Assembly: GCF_014207955.1 (NCBI RefSeq) | Contig: NZ_JACHLK010000002.1 | Location: 124,001 to 188,000 of the forward strand | DNA: 64,000 bases | From: Acidovorax soli | GTDB taxonomy: Bacteria; Pseudomonadota; Gammaproteobacteria; Burkholderiales; Burkholderiaceae_C | Direction of reading: 5' to 3' | Shown here: one piece after another, positions 62,051-64,000 of the stretch | Layout of the letters: each line of letters begins with the position of its first letter | Position numbering within the stretch: position 1 is the first letter of the stretch | The notes under the pieces: generated by a model | The model's input: the letters and a program-made list of their open reading frames with translations, nothing else | Told to the model about the DNA's origin: nothing | The model's database searches: none | Translations under genes and position numbers: made by a program

Positions 62051-63144
62051 ATCGCCTCCACGTGGGCAGTCGGTGCCGGGGTGGTGCTGGTGTCCTCAGG
62101 CCGCTTGCGGCGCTGGGCCCACCAGGTCCGCCAGTCCACCTCGCGCAGCGCCTCGCTGGCCAGGATCAGCACGAAGGCAATGCCCTGCAACACCATCACC
62201 GAGGCGTCGGGCAGGCCCAGGCGCCGCTGCAGCAGGCTGCCCGCCGCGCCGAAGCCGCCGAACACGATGGCCACGGGGATGATGGCGATGGGGTTGTGCC
62301 GCGCGATGAAGGCCACGAGGATGCCCGCATAGCCATAGCCCGCGATCAGCGCCCCGTTGGCATTGGTGTGCACCGCTGCCACTTCCACCGCGCCGGCCAG
62401 GCCGGCCGCCGCGCCCCCCAGGGCGCAGGCCAGCAGCACCAGGCGCGTGGCCGGCAGGCCCACGAGCTGCGCCGCGCGCGGGTTGCCTCCCACCACGCGC
62501 ACCGAGAAGCCCGAGGCCGTGAAATGCAGCCACAGCCCCAGCGCCACGCAGGCGAGCACGCCCAGCACCAGGCCCCAGTGCACGTCCGACCCGGCGATGC
62601 CTCCGATGAGCAGGCCGGGGTCCAGGCTGGGCGTGGCCGGCTTGTTCAGGCTGGCCGGGTCGCGCAGCGCACCCTCCACGAAATGCTTGAACAGGCCGAT
62701 GGCCACGTAGGACAGCAGCAGGCTGCTGATGGTCTCGTTGATCCCGCGGTATTGGCGCAACCAGCCCGCGAGCATGATCCAGAGTGCGCCGGCCACGGCC
62801 CCCGCTGCGCAGGCCAGCACCGTGCCCGCCGCATTGGTGGGCAGGGCCACGGCCATGGGCAGGGCCGCTGCGGCCAGGCCGCCGAGCACCAGCGCGCCTT
62901 CGCCGCCGATCACGGTGAGCCCGGCGCGCGCGGGCAGGGCCACGCACAGGGCGGTGAGCATCAGCGGCGCTGCGCGCTGCAAGGTGTTCTGCCACGAGAA
63001 CCAGTCGCCGAAGGCGCCCTTGAACAGCGTTGCCCACACGTCGAGCGGGTTCACGCCGGCAAAGCCGACGAAGCCGCCGAACAGCAGCAGCGCCAGCGTG
63101 ATGGCGGCAACGGGCAGAAGGATGTCCTTGGCGACCGGGTGCAT
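62047..63144 (-). CDS. ABC importer permease 1 (BMP/nucleoside type)
   Basis: A 365-residue inner-membrane permease of the YufP/NupB-like group. Landmarks are TALCVALPARAGLTVIGGEGALVLGGL, GINETISSLLLSYVAIGLF, and GYGYAGILVAFIARHNPIAIIPVAIVFGG, the last being the EAA-like loop that contacts the ATPase. It follows the binding-protein gene by 13 bases. The cargo is inferred from the hydrolases in the same operon. Confidence 0.92.
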   Translation of the reverse strand: MHPVAKDILLPVAAITLALLLFGGFVGFAGVNPLDVWATLFKGAFGDWFSWQNTLQRAAPLMLTALCVALPARAGLTVIGGEGALVLGGLAAAALPMAVALPTNAAGTVLACAAGAVAGALWIMLAGWLRQYRGINETISSLLLSYVAIGLFKHFVEGALRDPASLNKPATPSLDPGLLIGGIAGSDVHWGLVLGVLACVALGLWLHFTASGFSVRVVGGNPRAAQLVGLPATRLVLLACALGGAAAGLAGAVEVAAVHTNANGALIAGYGYAGILVAFIARHNPIAIIPVAIVFGGFGAAGSLLQRRLGLPDASVMVLQGIAFVLILASEALREVDWRTWWAQRRKRPEDTSTTPAPTAHVEAI

Positions 63145-63157
63145 GGCAGTTCCCCGC

Positions 63158-64000
63158 TTAGAAAGAGCCTTGGACGCCTTCGACCAGGTAGTCCATCTTT
63201 TCCAGCTCCAGATCGGTCTGCTTGAACGACTTGCCGCTGGCGATGACCTCCTTGCCCTTGTTGGTCTTGAGCGGGCCCTTGAAGATGTCGAAGCCGCCCG
63301 CGATCATCTTGGCCTTGGTCTCGTCGGCCTGCTTCTTGGCCGCGTCGCTCACGGCCGGGCCGTAGGCCGACATCTTCACGAAGCCTTCCTTCAGGCCCCC
63401 GCGCAGGAAGTTGGGGTGCGGCTTGCCGGTGCGCGCGGCCTCGATGATGGTGGTGTAGGCCGTGAGCCAGTTCCACTCGGCCCCGGTCAGGTAGGCCTGG
63501 GGCGCCAGCTTGGCCTGGCTGGCGTGGTAGCCGCAGACCATCTTTCCGCGCTTGGCGGCGGTCTCGACGATGACCTTGGGCCCGTCCACGTGCATGGTGA
63601 ACACGTCGCAGCCCTGGTCGGCCAGGCTGTTGGTGGCCTCGGCCTCCTTCACGGCCATGGACCATTCGCCCGTGAAGATCACGCTGCAGGTGATGCCCGG
63701 CTTGACCGAGCGCGCACCCAGCGTGAAGGCGTTGATGTTGCGCAGCACCTGCGGAATGGGCTTGGCCGCGATGAAGGCGATCTTGCCGCTCTTGCTCATG
63801 TGGCCGGCCACCACGCCGTTGAGGTACTGGCACTCGTCGATGTAGCCGAAGAAGCTGCCCGCGTTCTTGGGGTGCTTGCCCTCGGTCCACATGCCGCCGC
63901 AGTGCGAAAAGCGCACATCGGGGTACTTGGCGGCCAGGGCCAGCAGGTGCGGGTCGAAGTAACCGAACGAGGTGGGGAACAGCAGCTTGGCACCGTCCTG
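63158..64000 (-). CDS. BMP-family ABC binding protein, 5' end outside window
   Basis: The last 280 codons of a PnrA/BMP-type periplasmic binding protein; the frame is open to the right edge (LLFPTSFGYFDPHLLALAAKYPDVRFSHCGG), so signal peptide and start lie outside. Landmarks: GYIDECQYLNGVVAGHMSKSGKIAFIAAKPIPQVLRNINAFTLGAR, DQGCDVFTMHVDGP and GAEWNWLTAYTTIIEAARTG. BMP proteins usually bind nucleosides; in this operon a biuret-like or purine-derived ligand is plausible. First gene of the operon as far as can be seen. Confidence 0.93.
   Translation of the reverse strand, partial: QDGAKLLFPTSFGYFDPHLLALAAKYPDVRFSHCGGMWTEGKHPKNAGSFFGYIDECQYLNGVVAGHMSKSGKIAFIAAKPIPQVLRNINAFTLGARSVKPGITCSVIFTGEWSMAVKEAEATNSLADQGCDVFTMHVDGPKVIVETAAKRGKMVCGYHASQAKLAPQAYLTGAEWNWLTAYTTIIEAARTGKPHPNFLRGGLKEGFVKMSAYGPAVSDAAKKQADETKAKMIAGGFDIFKGPLKTNKGKEVIASGKSFKQTDLELEKMDYLVEGVQGSF

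Overview
The window is a GC-rich, gene-dense chromosomal segment of a betaproteobacterium, most likely a Comamonadaceae member (Acidovorax/Comamonas/Delftia type). The evidence is the isc cluster order iscRSUA-hscBA-fdx followed by dnaQ, a Bug/TctC-type binding protein, a bipartite chromate transporter and generally GC-rich third codon positions. There are no rRNA genes, no CRISPR array and no prophage. The only RNA genes found are two identical tRNA-Val(CAC) copies.

Layout. 0-4 kb: a secreted Ala/Pro-rich protein running off the left edge, icd with a translationally coupled CHASE2-like exported protein, and a TPR-methyltransferase. 4-12 kb: a siderophore uptake locus made of a PchR-like AraC regulator, a divergent TonB receptor, an FptX-like MFS carrier and two YbtP/YbtQ-like ABC half-transporters, with a Fur-type site and a direct-repeat operator between regulator and receptor. 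No siderophore biosynthesis genes are present. 12-16 kb: aldo/keto reductase, a secreted unknown, bipartite ChrA, and an FAA-hydrolase family protein. 16-20 kb: a tightly coupled operon of CHASE2 adenylate cyclase, SH3 protein and M48 lipoprotein protease. 20-30 kb: assorted metabolic genes, including an isonitrile-hydratase-like/GlxA-type regulator pair, a Lpd-like flavoprotein, IMPACT protein, and GNATs. 30-37.5 kb: a MarR-GNAT fusion facing a YgiQ radical SAM protein across a perfect palindrome, then AraC, DMT and GGDEF/EAL proteins.

37.8-41 kb is a scrambled accessory patch. It holds a 65-bp duplicated gene leader, a 346-bp internally deleted IS5-family element whose transposase is reduced to an N/C-terminal fusion of 40 codons, an uncharacterised gene, a frameshifted 3' remnant of prpE fused to the duplicated leader, and a low-GC gene apparently truncated by its neighbour.

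41-55 kb returns to core genome: CSD-DUF1294, CoA-transferase, DODA dioxygenase, Crp-like regulator, aromatic aminotransferase, uvrB, then the isc operon with an IscR-like site at its promoter and an intrinsic terminator between iscA and hscB, then fdx, dnaQ and the tRNA pair. 55-64 kb, on the minus strand, is a catabolic/uptake unit: a BMP-family ABC importer (binding protein, two permeases, double ATPase) interleaved with two cysteine hydrolases, one very like biuret hydrolase (BiuH) and one possibly triuret-hydrolase-like, plus a GntR regulator, a family-3 binding lipoprotein and an exported metallo-beta-lactamase-fold enzyme. This suggests import and hydrolysis of biuret/triuret-type nitrogen compounds.

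All calls come from reading the translated sequence and motifs; no database search was run.
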